From positions 1 to 64,000 of the forward strand of contig CAJOLL010000001.1 in the NCBI GenBank assembly GCA_905235455.1: a stretch of DNA of 64,000 nt, read 5' to 3'. Numbering within the stretch: the first letter of the stretch is position 1; every line of letters begins with the position of its first letter. Origin of the DNA: an uncultured Clostridia bacterium. GTDB taxonomy: Bacteria > Bacillota > Clostridia > Saccharofermentanales > Saccharofermentanaceae. A program made the translations under genes and the position numbers. Positions 16,497-25,247 of the stretch are shown piece by piece. The notes beneath the pieces were generated by a model, which saw nothing but the letters and a program-made list of their open reading frames with translations, was not told where the DNA came from and searched no databases.

Positions 16497-17628
16497 GAAA
16501 ACTCCGTCACTTCTTAAGGATTCATGTTATTTCTGCACATCTACTTACCAGCTTTTCTCGATTCTTTCTCTGGCGATCAGCCGCGATGAAAAGTCTGATC
16601 TGTTTATCGATCCGCAGTTTGCAGATGCCGAAGCAATCGCGCAGAGAGTCGAATCTCTGGGCATTTTTGAAGGCGTGTATATTATTGATTCCAAGAAGAT
16701 ATACAGCAAATACATTTCCCGTGAAAGCGGCATAATCAATCATCTTCAGATTGCCCGTACCTATTTTCATGTCGGCAGTATTTCGAATATCATTGTTTCC
16801 AATAATGCCACATACAAGAATATCTTTGTTTCATCGCGTGCTTTTATCCCGCGCCTTTATATTTTGAACTGCTATAAGAAAAAACAGGATGTTAAAGTGT
16901 ACTATTTTGATGATGGTGTCGGCAGCTATTACGGAAACAGTGCACTGAATCCGAGTAAAGCAGACGGAATGGTCCGGAAAGTGCTTTTCGGGAAGAAGGC
17001 GCTTGATTTTGACCAGGACCGGTATCTGATGTTTCCTGAAATGTATAAGAAAATCAACGGGGAAACACCGTATCAGGTTTGGGAAATCGACAGATTCTTT
17101 GACCATCCGCAGTATTCAGATGTTCTGGATAAGGTTTTTGTACCCGGCAACGATGTAGCACTTCCGGAATCGGCAGTCATTCTTGAGGAACTTTCCGGCT
17201 CGTTCGGGAAAAACAAAGAAAAACTGAATTCTCTTTATGAATATACACTTAAAGCATTCGGGTCATCTGATCTTATAATGAAGAGACATCCGAGAAGTAA
17301 AGAAGAAAAACGGAAAGGCTTTCGGTATTATCAAAAATCTGAACTCCCGTTTGAGATCCTTTGCATCCGTAACGATATGAATAAGAAAGTGCTTATCTCT
17401 GTCGGAAGTACTGCTCTTTCTACGCCGAAGATGATTACCGGTCAGGAGCCGTATGTTGTTTTGCTTTATAAGTTTATACAGAATGAAGGTATGAATCAGG
17501 CTCCTCTGGATCATTTTTTTACGGCATTGAAGGAATCATACAGTGATTCTGACAAAGTAATGATTCCGAATTCTTTTGAAGAATACAAAGAATGCATTGT
17601 GAAGATACTTGGAGAGATACGCCGATGA
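16489..17628 (+). CDS. Sialyltransferase-like glycosyltransferase (GT52-like)
   Basis: A 379-residue soluble protein. The N-terminus (CYFCTSTYQLFSILSLA) is the first strand-helix typical of GT52-type transferases. Two motifs shared by bacterial sialyl- and polysialyltransferases are present: Asp141-Asp142-Gly143 (YYFDDGVGSYYG) and His267-Pro268 (KRHPRS), followed by a Ser/Thr-rich SVGSTALST block near 305. In those families the motifs bind and activate the CMP-sugar donor. That fits the CMP-nonulosonate made by the LegF-like enzyme in the same cluster. Start: TTG 16489, 9 nt after GGGAGG; GTG at 16483 is too close to the SD. Family call is by motif only. Confidence 0.7.
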   Translation: MSKKTPSLLKDSCYFCTSTYQLFSILSLAISRDEKSDLFIDPQFADAEAIAQRVESLGIFEGVYIIDSKKIYSKYISRESGIINHLQIARTYFHVGSISNIIVSNNATYKNIFVSSRAFIPRLYILNCYKKKQDVKVYYFDDGVGSYYGNSALNPSKADGMVRKVLFGKKALDFDQDRYLMFPEMYKKINGETPYQVWEIDRFFDHPQYSDVLDKVFVPGNDVALPESAVILEELSGSFGKNKEKLNSLYEYTLKAFGSSDLIMKRHPRSKEEKRKGFRYYQKSELPFEILCIRNDMNKKVLISVGSTALSTPKMITGQEPYVVLLYKFIQNEGMNQAPLDHFFTALKESYSDSDKVMIPNSFEEYKECIVKILGEIRR

Positions 17629-18755
17629 GTGAATCATTTAATGTGAAAAATCAGATCATAACACTCGCCGGATGTCTGTATTTTGTGGCAATGACACTTC
17701 TGACTCAGAATGAGTCTCTGCCATTACAGCTGTTTTGGTATGCTTCGATTCTTTTCGGAGCTGCCGTAACTTGTGTTGTAAATCTCCATATGTTCAAAAG
17801 AAATCTTATTTTCTTTCTCCTGATGTTTGCTGCTACCGGCGTTGCGAATCACTTTATCATCGGCTCAATATCCATTAAACCGTTCGCACTTATGTTTATC
17901 CAGTTTTTTATAGCGTTGCTTTTCCTGAATAAAAGGTTTGATTATAAGGCGCTTTTGGCAATAGTGCTGCTCAACGGCGGCATTATAATTCTCAAGTTTA
18001 TGACTGTCGGCTTCTGGGGAGATCTGTATATCAATTCCTCAAACAACTTTGTCTCCGTTTACATGCTTTATCCGACCGTATTGTATTACTGTCTTGCCGA
18101 AGATCGTAATGAAAAACCGTATTTATGGCCGGCTGCATTTCTGTGGATCATGAGCCTTCTTTCTCGCGGTCGTGGTGGCATTATTGCATCTACGTTCCTT
18201 TTCGTCGGCATATTCTATGTGATGTATAGAAAGAGAAAACGTGATTTCCGTGCACTTTTTCTGATCGTGTTGGTTATCTTTATTTCTGCCGTTGCGGTAA
18301 ATATCGACAGGATCATTAACATGATCAACAGCTCTATGATATCTGAAACTTTCCGTGACCGCGGAATGAACAGTTCGCGTATATTCCTCTGGAAAGACTA
18401 TCTGAAACTGACATTTTCCGAGAAAAAATACCTTATCTTCGGCACAGATATCCATAAGACGCTTGCCTGGGAGAGATATGCCGGAAACTCACATAACAGT
18501 TATATCAACATCCACACTTATAATGGTCTGATCTGTTTTGTCTATGTGATGGTTATTCTTGTGAAGAACGTGCTTCAATCGATCAGATATAAGAGACCAT
18601 TCTACTTTTTCTGCCTTGGCACACTCCTTTTCCGGGCGTTTACCGATAATGTTTTCTGGATGACTTACGGCACGGTGACGCTGTTTGTTATGATGTTCCT
18701 GTTTTCTGTTCCGGAAAAAATCTCGAAGAATAAAGAGGTCAAAGAATTTAATTAA
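17625..18755 (+). CDS. Wzy-like O-antigen/polysaccharide polymerase or ligase
   Basis: A 376-residue integral membrane protein with about ten hydrophobic segments and a larger polar extracytoplasmic loop near residues 235-300 (RGMNSSRIFLW, AGNSHNSYINI), the layout of O-antigen polymerases/ligases. RGRGG after a membrane segment (about 186-190) and the SHNSY pattern are typical of that superfamily. Expected job: polymerise lipid-linked repeat units outside the membrane. The ATG at 17625 overlaps the previous TGA (ATGA) and has GGAGAG upstream; an earlier in-frame ATG lies in the preceding gene. Confidence 0.82.
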   Translation: MSESFNVKNQIITLAGCLYFVAMTLLTQNESLPLQLFWYASILFGAAVTCVVNLHMFKRNLIFFLLMFAATGVANHFIIGSISIKPFALMFIQFFIALLFLNKRFDYKALLAIVLLNGGIIILKFMTVGFWGDLYINSSNNFVSVYMLYPTVLYYCLAEDRNEKPYLWPAAFLWIMSLLSRGRGGIIASTFLFVGIFYVMYRKRKRDFRALFLIVLVIFISAVAVNIDRIINMINSSMISETFRDRGMNSSRIFLWKDYLKLTFSEKKYLIFGTDIHKTLAWERYAGNSHNSYINIHTYNGLICFVYVMVILVKNVLQSIRYKRPFYFFCLGTLLFRAFTDNVFWMTYGTVTLFVMMFLFSVPEKISKNKEVKEFN

Positions 18756-18757
18756 GT

Positions 18758-20179
18758 ATGGATAATAAAATTGAGGGAAAAGCACTAAAAGCAGGTACAT
18801 GGTATACTATCTCCAATTTTCTTATGAGAAGTATCGGTATTCTGACGACGCCGATTTTCGGAAGATTATTAACGGAAGGTGAATTTGGAGCATATAGTAA
18901 TTTCACTACCTGGCTAAGCATTTTGACAATCTGTATTACGCTGAATCTGGATAGTACTTTTATCAGCGCCAGATACGATTTTGAGGATTCATTTGATGAA
19001 TATATTCTTTCCGTATTGGGATTAAGCACGATTTCTTCGATTGTATCGATATTTCTTCTGAATCTTGTGTTCCCGCTGATCCAGCCGATCTTACTGATCG
19101 ACCGGTTTTATCTTAACTGCCTTTTGGTATATCTTGTTTTTCTGCCGGCGGTCAATATGTTTCAGGCAAGAGAAAGATATTACTATAAGTACAAAATGTC
19201 GGTGTTCCTTAGTTTCCTTGTTTCTATCGGAACAGCGCTTCTTTCGGTCGTGCTTGTACTGGGAATGGGTAACCGCCTTACCGGTCGAATCATCGGCAGC
19301 CTGATACCAACGATTTTGATCGGAATTGTGCTTTATGTAGTGATCATGAATCTCGGCAAACGGCATTTTGTTACCTCATATTGGAAATATGCAATTAAGA
19401 TCTGCCTTCCTTTTATCCCGCACCTTTTATCCATGTCGCTTCTGAATTCCATGGATAAGACTATGATTACGAATATCTGCGGAGAAGAAGCAAATGGTCT
19501 ATACAGTATGGCATATACCTGCGGATCGTTGGTTTCTATTCTTATTGTATCTATGAATTCCGCTTTCTCGCCTTGGCTTGGACAAAAGCTTAACGAGAAA
19601 AAATATAAGGATATCAATTCGTTTTCCAAAACGTATATCCTTCTATTCAGCGCAATGGCAGTAATGATGATGCTATTTGCGCCGGATATCCTTTATCTGA
19701 TAGGCGGGCATAAGTATCTGTCAGCGCTTTATGTTATGCCGCCGGTCGCCTGCGGCTGTATTTTCCAGTTCCTTTACACTCTGTACGTAAATGTTGAACA
19801 GTTTACTAAAAAGACAGTTGGAATGGCTATTGCGAGTGTATCTGCAGCACTTTTGAACTTTATTTTGAATTCTGTTTTTATTCCGAAATTCGGATATATC
19901 GCAGCAGCATATACAACACTTGCCGGATTTGCATGGCTTCTGGCAGCTCATATTATCATTGTCAGGATCTATAAAATGCAGAAGGTATACCCCAATAAAC
20001 TGGTCGGACTTGTAGCTACGATATCTGTTGTTCTGACTGTTTCAATAAATCAGATGTATGATACTCCGATATTCAGATACATTTTCGGCGGTATTTATAC
20101 GGTATGCCTGATGTGTGTTATTATAAAGAATAAGGATAAACTCTTAGTGGTATTAAAAAGGAAGAAGAAAAATGTTTAA
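18758..20179 (+). CDS. Wzx-like polysaccharide flippase
   Basis: A 473-residue MOP-superfamily membrane protein with about 12-14 hydrophobic segments. The N-terminus (AGTWYTISNFLMRSIGILTTPIFGRLLT followed by GEFG) is the classic oligosaccharide-flippase start. Role: move the undecaprenyl-linked repeat unit from the cytosolic to the outer face. The SD is weak (AGAGG about 20 nt upstream); translation is probably coupled to the polymerase gene, which ends 2 nt earlier. Its end overlaps the next gene by 8 nt. Confidence 0.92.
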   Translation: MDNKIEGKALKAGTWYTISNFLMRSIGILTTPIFGRLLTEGEFGAYSNFTTWLSILTICITLNLDSTFISARYDFEDSFDEYILSVLGLSTISSIVSIFLLNLVFPLIQPILLIDRFYLNCLLVYLVFLPAVNMFQARERYYYKYKMSVFLSFLVSIGTALLSVVLVLGMGNRLTGRIIGSLIPTILIGIVLYVVIMNLGKRHFVTSYWKYAIKICLPFIPHLLSMSLLNSMDKTMITNICGEEANGLYSMAYTCGSLVSILIVSMNSAFSPWLGQKLNEKKYKDINSFSKTYILLFSAMAVMMMLFAPDILYLIGGHKYLSALYVMPPVACGCIFQFLYTLYVNVEQFTKKTVGMAIASVSAALLNFILNSVFIPKFGYIAAAYTTLAGFAWLLAAHIIIVRIYKMQKVYPNKLVGLVATISVVLTVSINQMYDTPIFRYIFGGIYTVCLMCVIIKNKDKLLVVLKRKKKNV

Positions 20180-21380
20180 TCTTGAACAGTTTATAGGTAA
20201 ACATGTTACTTTTAGAGAAAAATCCATGTTCCTTAATGATATTGAACGGAACAGGGAAGAATTGTCAAATAAGATAAAAGGGAAGTCTGTTCTCGTTATC
20301 GGCGGCGCAGGAAGCATCGGATCATCGTTTATCAAGGCGATCCTTCCTTTTCAGCCATCTACACTCGTTGTTGTAGATATTAATGAAAATGCACTTGCCG
20401 AGCTTACCCGAGATCTCCGTTCGACTCCCGGAATGTATGTACCTGAGGATTATATTCCTTATCCGATGGATTTTGCAGCTCCGGTCTTTGAGAAGATGTT
20501 CAGAGAAAGAGGCGGCTTTCAGATCGTCGGTAATTTCTCTGCGCATAAGCATGTCCGTTCCGAAAAGGACATTCATTCTGTTGAGGCCTTGATCCAGAAT
20601 AATGTTATCCATGCAAAAGGACTTCTGGATCTGCTTTCCGAGTATCCGCCGGAAGAATACTTCTGTGTATCCACAGATAAAGCGGCAAACCCGGTAAACA
20701 TCATGGGCGCATCCAAGAGAATCATGGAGGACCTTATCTTCAGTTATTCAGATAAGTTCCCGGTAAAAACAGCACGTTTTGCAAATGTTGCTTTTTCAAA
20801 CGGCTCACTTCCTGCCGGCTGTCTTGCCCGTATATCCAAGCTTCAGCCTATCTCGGCGCCTTCTGATGTGCGACGCTATTTTGTATCTCCGGAAGAATCC
20901 GGTCAGATCTGCATGTTATCCTGTATGCTTGGTGAAAACAGAGCGATCTTTTTCCCGAAACTAAAAGAAGCACAGATGATGACATTTGATGCAATTGCTA
21001 CTGCACTGATCGAGGAACATGGCTATTCTGTTTTGAAATGTGCTTCCGATGCTGAGGCTATCGAGAAGTCCAAAGCACTTAAAAACGGATCCACGGAGTA
21101 TCCTGTCCATTATGCTGTTTCTGATACTTCCGGTGAGAAGGCATTCGAAGAATTTGTCACAGACACTGAAACAGCTGACATAGAGCGTTTTGACGCACTT
21201 GGAGTTATTACCGGAAAACCTGTTCCGAATAAGGATTCTGTGTTAAAACTCTGTTCAGATCTGAATTCTGCTTTTGAACAGGGATCAACAACTAAAGCGC
21301 AGATCGTAGATATCATGAAAGATTATCTTCCGAATTTTCAGCATATTGAGACCGGAAAGAGTCTCGACAGTAAGATGTAA
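20172..21380 (+). CDS. legB: Nucleotide-sugar 4,6-dehydratase, LegB-like
   Basis: A 402-residue CapD/FlaA1-type SDR. GGAGSIGSSF (44-53) binds NAD(P); the STDKAANPVNIMGASKR block near 170 carries the catalytic Asp-Lys and substrate region of HexNAc 4,6-dehydratases. In legionaminic acid synthesis LegB turns GDP- (or UDP-) GlcNAc into the 4-keto-6-deoxy sugar used by the aminotransferase encoded next. It starts within the end of the flippase gene with AAGGAAG as SD. The C-terminal ~80 residues are longer than in the minimal enzymes. A UDP-GlcNAc inverting dehydratase (pseudaminic route) is the alternative; the neighbours favour the Leg route. Confidence 0.8.
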   Translation: MFNLEQFIGKHVTFREKSMFLNDIERNREELSNKIKGKSVLVIGGAGSIGSSFIKAILPFQPSTLVVVDINENALAELTRDLRSTPGMYVPEDYIPYPMDFAAPVFEKMFRERGGFQIVGNFSAHKHVRSEKDIHSVEALIQNNVIHAKGLLDLLSEYPPEEYFCVSTDKAANPVNIMGASKRIMEDLIFSYSDKFPVKTARFANVAFSNGSLPAGCLARISKLQPISAPSDVRRYFVSPEESGQICMLSCMLGENRAIFFPKLKEAQMMTFDAIATALIEEHGYSVLKCASDAEAIEKSKALKNGSTEYPVHYAVSDTSGEKAFEEFVTDTETADIERFDALGVITGKPVPNKDSVLKLCSDLNSAFEQGSTTKAQIVDIMKDYLPNFQHIETGKSLDSKM

Positions 21381-21399
21381 TTGAAAGGACGTTATTACT

Positions 21400-22578
21400 A
21401 TGTGTGCTTATATCCCGCTTTCCATTCCAAACTTCGAGGGAAATGAGAAGAAGTACGTAAATGATGCTGTAGAACAGGGCTGGGTATCCACCGGTGGCGC
21501 ATACATCACCAAGCTTGAACAGGAACTTGCCAAATTCCTTCATACGGAAAATGTGGCTGCTTGTCAGAGTGGTACTTCAGCGCTTCATCTTTCTCTTGTT
21601 CAGGCCGGAGTTAAGCCCGGAGATGTAGTTCTCGTTCCTCCGCTGACATTTATAGCTGCCGTAAATCCGGTGAAATATCAGTTTGCTACACCTGTATTTA
21701 TCGATTGTGATGACAGTTTCTGTATCGATCCGGTCAAACTCCGTGCTTTCTGTGAAAACGAGTGCCGTTATGAAGACGGTGTTCTTACATATCAGAACAA
21801 GCCGGTAAAAGCTCTTGTTGTTGTCCATGTTTTCGGCAATCTCGCAGATATGGAATCAATTATGGATACAGCGAAGAAATATTCGCTGAAAGTGATCGAA
21901 GATGCTACAGAAGCTCTCGGCACTCATTATACAGAAGGGAAACTTGCCGGCAAATATGCCGGAACTATCGGTGATTTTGGCGCTTTCAGTTTTAACGGAA
22001 ACAAGATCATCACTACCGGCGGCGGTGGTGCGGTTACTTCGAATGATTCGAGTGTTGTCGATCATCTGAGATATTTATCCACACAGGCAAAGAATGATCC
22101 GCATTATTACATCCATGATGAGATCGGGTATAACTATCGTATGACAAATCTTCAAGCGGCTCTTGGTGTTGCTCAAATGGAAGAACTTCCTGAGTTCATC
22201 CGCAGGAAACAGGCAAACTATGAACTGTATATGAAAGAATTCGAAGGCTTTGATCTTGCTGAACTGATGCCTTTCCGTGAGGGTACATCTTCAAATAAGT
22301 GGTTCTATTCACTTTGTATCGATCGATCCAGAATAACGGCGACGATGCGTGAAATTATAACAGCACTTGACGGGAAGGGCATCCAGACCAGAGCAATCTG
22401 GGGCTTGATCAATGAACAGAAGCCCTATGATCATGAGATCACATATCAGCTTGAAAAAGCTCCGTACTATGCGGACCGCATCCTGAATATTCCTTCCAGC
22501 ACACAGATCACAAAAGAAGAAATCTCATATGTTGCACAGCAGGTAAAACAGCTTCTTGAGGAATTAGCCAATGGATAA
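21400..22578 (+). CDS. legC: PLP-dependent aminotransferase, LegC-like
   Basis: A 392-residue DegT/DnrJ-family enzyme with PLP Lys202 in FSFNGNKIITTGGGG and the RMTNLQAALG block near 247. In the legionaminic pathway it aminates C4 of the 4-keto-6-deoxy-HexNAc nucleotide. It lies between the LegB-like and PtmE-like genes and overlaps the latter by 8 nt. The IPLSIPNFEGNEKKYV start and GTSALHLSL block match the nonulosonate subgroup. Role assigned mainly from neighbours. Confidence 0.85.
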   Translation: MCAYIPLSIPNFEGNEKKYVNDAVEQGWVSTGGAYITKLEQELAKFLHTENVAACQSGTSALHLSLVQAGVKPGDVVLVPPLTFIAAVNPVKYQFATPVFIDCDDSFCIDPVKLRAFCENECRYEDGVLTYQNKPVKALVVVHVFGNLADMESIMDTAKKYSLKVIEDATEALGTHYTEGKLAGKYAGTIGDFGAFSFNGNKIITTGGGGAVTSNDSSVVDHLRYLSTQAKNDPHYYIHDEIGYNYRMTNLQAALGVAQMEELPEFIRRKQANYELYMKEFEGFDLAELMPFREGTSSNKWFYSLCIDRSRITATMREIITALDGKGIQTRAIWGLINEQKPYDHEITYQLEKAPYYADRILNIPSSTQITKEEISYVAQQVKQLLEELANG

Positions 22579-23626
22579 AATGGAAATCGAAAACTTTATC
22601 GGCAGAAATGATCCTCTCTTGTCAAAGGCTATGCAGGCGATCGACAATAATGCGAACGGGATCCTTTTCCTTGTGGATGAAAATGATCGTCTTTTCGGAT
22701 GTGTTACCGATGGTGATATCAGACGATTCCTTCTTGCCGGCGGGAAGATTACTGATCAGGTAAGCAGGGCGGCGAATCTCAAGCCGTTAATTGCTCGTTC
22801 TTCTGATGAGGCGAAGCGGCTGTATCACAAAAAGAATTACGTAGTGATCCCGATCGTGGACGGTGAGGGCCGTATCATTGATCTTTATAACGGCTCCGGA
22901 AATGAGAAGAAAAGAAGCGCGCTGAATCTCCCTGTTGTTATCAACGCAGGAGGGCGTGGCACACGACTGGATCCTTTTACCCGCGTTCTGCCAAAACCTC
23001 TGATTCCTGTCGGTGAGCTTCCGATCATTGAATTGATCATGCAGGAGTATCAGAGCTATCACTGTGATGAGTTTCATATTATCGTGAATTACAAAAAAGA
23101 ACTGATGAAGGCATACTTCAACGATAACGAGAATCACTATAATATCAGCTGGTATGATGAGACGGTACCTCTCGGTACAGGCGGTGGTCTTAGCCTTTTG
23201 AAGGGTAGGATGCATGATACTTTCTTCTTTGCGAATTGTGATGCTCTTCTTACCGCGAATTATGAACGCATGGTTGAGTTTCATAAGCAGAATAATAATG
23301 TGATCACTATTATCGGTGCGGTCAAGAATATCAGCATCCCGTATGGTGTGATCGAAATGGGCATCAACGGCGCAATTGAGGAAATGAAGGAGAAACCGGA
23401 GTTTTCTTTCATAACTAACACGGGGATCTATATTGTGGAACCGGAAGTCGTTGAGGAAATGGAAGATAATGTCAGTATCGGATTCCCTGATGTTGTTGAG
23501 CTTCAGAAACAGCGTGGAAAACGCGTTGCCGTTTTCCCGATAAGTGAAAATGAATGGATGGACATGGGTCAGCTTCCTGAACTTGAACGGATGCGCAACA
23601 GACTTTATGGAGAAGGACAGGTATGA
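22571..23626 (+). CDS. ptmE: CBS-domain sugar-1-phosphate nucleotidyltransferase, PtmE-like
   Basis: A 351-residue protein with two parts: a CBS pair (about residues 8-110, with FLVDENDRLFGCVTDGDIRR) and a nucleotidyltransferase (about 115-350, with VVINAGGRGTRLDPFT and LPKPLIPVGELP). This fusion is typical of PtmE, which in Campylobacter makes the GDP-activated glucosamine that starts legionaminic acid synthesis. The CBS pair may sense an adenine nucleotide. Start overlaps LegC; a second in-frame ATG lies 9 nt later. The end overlaps the next gene as ATGA. Confidence 0.88.
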   Translation: MDKMEIENFIGRNDPLLSKAMQAIDNNANGILFLVDENDRLFGCVTDGDIRRFLLAGGKITDQVSRAANLKPLIARSSDEAKRLYHKKNYVVIPIVDGEGRIIDLYNGSGNEKKRSALNLPVVINAGGRGTRLDPFTRVLPKPLIPVGELPIIELIMQEYQSYHCDEFHIIVNYKKELMKAYFNDNENHYNISWYDETVPLGTGGGLSLLKGRMHDTFFFANCDALLTANYERMVEFHKQNNNVITIIGAVKNISIPYGVIEMGINGAIEEMKEKPEFSFITNTGIYIVEPEVVEEMEDNVSIGFPDVVELQKQRGKRVAVFPISENEWMDMGQLPELERMRNRLYGEGQV

Positions 23627-24258
23627 CGAAAAGACTACTTCTAATTGGCGGAGGCGGACATTGTGCCTCGATTCTTGATTCTGTCCTAAGATCCGGACAG
23701 TTCGAGAAAGTCGGGATCGTTGATAGTAATGATCAGATCGAGCGATTGGGGATTTCTGTTGTCGGAAGTGATGATGATCTTCAAAAACTGTTTGACGCCG
23801 GCTGGACAGATGCTTTTGTATCTGTCGGAAGTGTAGGAAATGTCTCGATCCGTCGGGAACTCTATGCAAAGATCAAAGAGATCGGCTTTTCGATTCCATC
23901 GATCATTGATCCGACATCGGTTATTGCTTCGGATGTTGATATAGCAGAGGGCTGTTTTGTCGGTAAGTCCGCAGTAATTAATTCCGGCGCGAGGATCGGT
24001 TTGTGTGCGATTATTAATACAGGAGCTGTTGTTGAACATGACTGTGCAGTCGGAGATTTCTGCCATGTTTCTCCAGGCTCGATCCTTCTCGGAGGTGTTC
24101 ATGTCGGCGAGAATACCCATGTTGGTTCAGGATCTGTTGTAAAACAAGGCATTCAGATCGGATCTGACACCATGATCGGACAATTGAGTAATGTCTTATC
24201 AGATATTTCATCCGAAGTAACTGCTTATGGAAATCCTTGTAAGGTGGTGACCCAATGA
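23623..24258 (+). CDS. NeuD/PglD-family sugar acetyltransferase
   Basis: A 211-residue protein: an N-terminal Rossmann-like PglD domain (LLIGGGGHCASILDSV, residues 5-20) and a C-terminal left-handed beta-helix of hexapeptide repeats (from about residue 95: DVDIAEGCFVGKSAVINSGARIG). It should acetylate the 4-amino group using acetyl-CoA, the LegH step, or O-acetylate the finished nonulosonate as NeuD does. ATGA overlaps on both sides place it firmly inside the pathway block. Confidence 0.85.
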   Translation: MTKRLLLIGGGGHCASILDSVLRSGQFEKVGIVDSNDQIERLGISVVGSDDDLQKLFDAGWTDAFVSVGSVGNVSIRRELYAKIKEIGFSIPSIIDPTSVIASDVDIAEGCFVGKSAVINSGARIGLCAIINTGAVVEHDCAVGDFCHVSPGSILLGGVHVGENTHVGSGSVVKQGIQIGSDTMIGQLSNVLSDISSEVTAYGNPCKVVTQ

Positions 24259-25247
24259 GCGTATTTATCATTGCTGAAGCAGGCGTAAATCATAACGGGA
24301 GTCTTGAACTTGCAAAGAAACTGGTCGATTGTGCAAAAGAGGCCGGTGCGGATTGTATTAAGTTTCAGACTTTTAAAGCGAAAAACCTCGTGTCTCCCAT
24401 AGCGCAGAAAGCCGAATACCAGAAGAAGACGACCGGAGATGATTCTCAGTTTTCTATGCTGAAAAAACTCGAACTCTCCTATGATGAGTTTATCGAACTG
24501 AAAGAGTATTGCGATCATTCCGGAATATGTTTCCTTTCCACGCCTTTCGATTTTGACAGTATCGATTTTCTTTCCTCACTTGACATGCCATTCTGGAAGA
24601 TCCCTTCCGGCGAAGTGACAAACTATCCGTATCTGGTTGCTTTGGCCAAAACAGGAAAACCGATCGTGATGTCCACCGGCATGTGCGAGATGAATGAAAT
24701 TGAAGAAGCAATAAGAGTCCTTTGCGAAAACGGCGCAAAGGAAATATCCCTTTTGCATTGTAATACCGAGTATCCGACTCCCTTTACAGATGTCAATCTC
24801 AAAGCAATGGAGACATTAAGAGAAGTCTTCGGCCTAAAGGTGGGGTATTCCGATCATACAAAAGGTATCGAAGTGCCAATTGCTGCAGTTGCTCTCGGTG
24901 CTGCGATCATCGAGAAGCATTTTACGCTGGACAGAAATATGGAAGGCCCTGACCACAAGGCCAGTCTTGAACCATCCGAACTGAAGTCCATGATCAGCTC
25001 CATTCGAAATATCGAGCAGGCGATAGGTTCTTCTGAGAAGAAACCGTCTGATTCCGAAAAGAAAAACATAGCTATTGCAAGAAAGAGCATTGTTGCTAAG
25101 TGCAAAATCAATAAAGGCGAGATCCTTTCTGAGTCGAATCTTACCGTAAAACGACCGGGGAACGGTATTAGTCCGATGAGATGGCCGGATGTGCTCGGAA
25201 CTATTGCAATACATGATTTTGAAGAGGATGATCCGATAGAAGTATGA
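24255..25247 (+). CDS. legI: Nonulosonic acid synthase (NeuB/LegI-like)
   Basis: A 330-residue enzyme that condenses phosphoenolpyruvate with the six-carbon amino sugar to give the nine-carbon acid. The N-terminal TIM barrel begins EAGVNHNGSLELAKKL with IKFQTFK; TPFDFDSID and KIPSGE are typical of NeuB. A C-terminal SAF/antifreeze-like domain spans about residues 270-330. Legionaminic rather than sialic acid is inferred from the neighbouring LegB/LegC/PtmE genes. AAGGTGG is the SD; ATGA overlaps both neighbours. Confidence 0.92.
   Translation: MSVFIIAEAGVNHNGSLELAKKLVDCAKEAGADCIKFQTFKAKNLVSPIAQKAEYQKKTTGDDSQFSMLKKLELSYDEFIELKEYCDHSGICFLSTPFDFDSIDFLSSLDMPFWKIPSGEVTNYPYLVALAKTGKPIVMSTGMCEMNEIEEAIRVLCENGAKEISLLHCNTEYPTPFTDVNLKAMETLREVFGLKVGYSDHTKGIEVPIAAVALGAAIIEKHFTLDRNMEGPDHKASLEPSELKSMISSIRNIEQAIGSSEKKPSDSEKKNIAIARKSIVAKCKINKGEILSESNLTVKRPGNGISPMRWPDVLGTIAIHDFEEDDPIEV

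Noticed and set aside
22787-23869. Minus-strand open frame of 360 codons across ptmE and the acetyltransferase gene
   Set aside because: Antisense to two well-supported overlapping genes; composition is His/Arg-rich noise without motifs.
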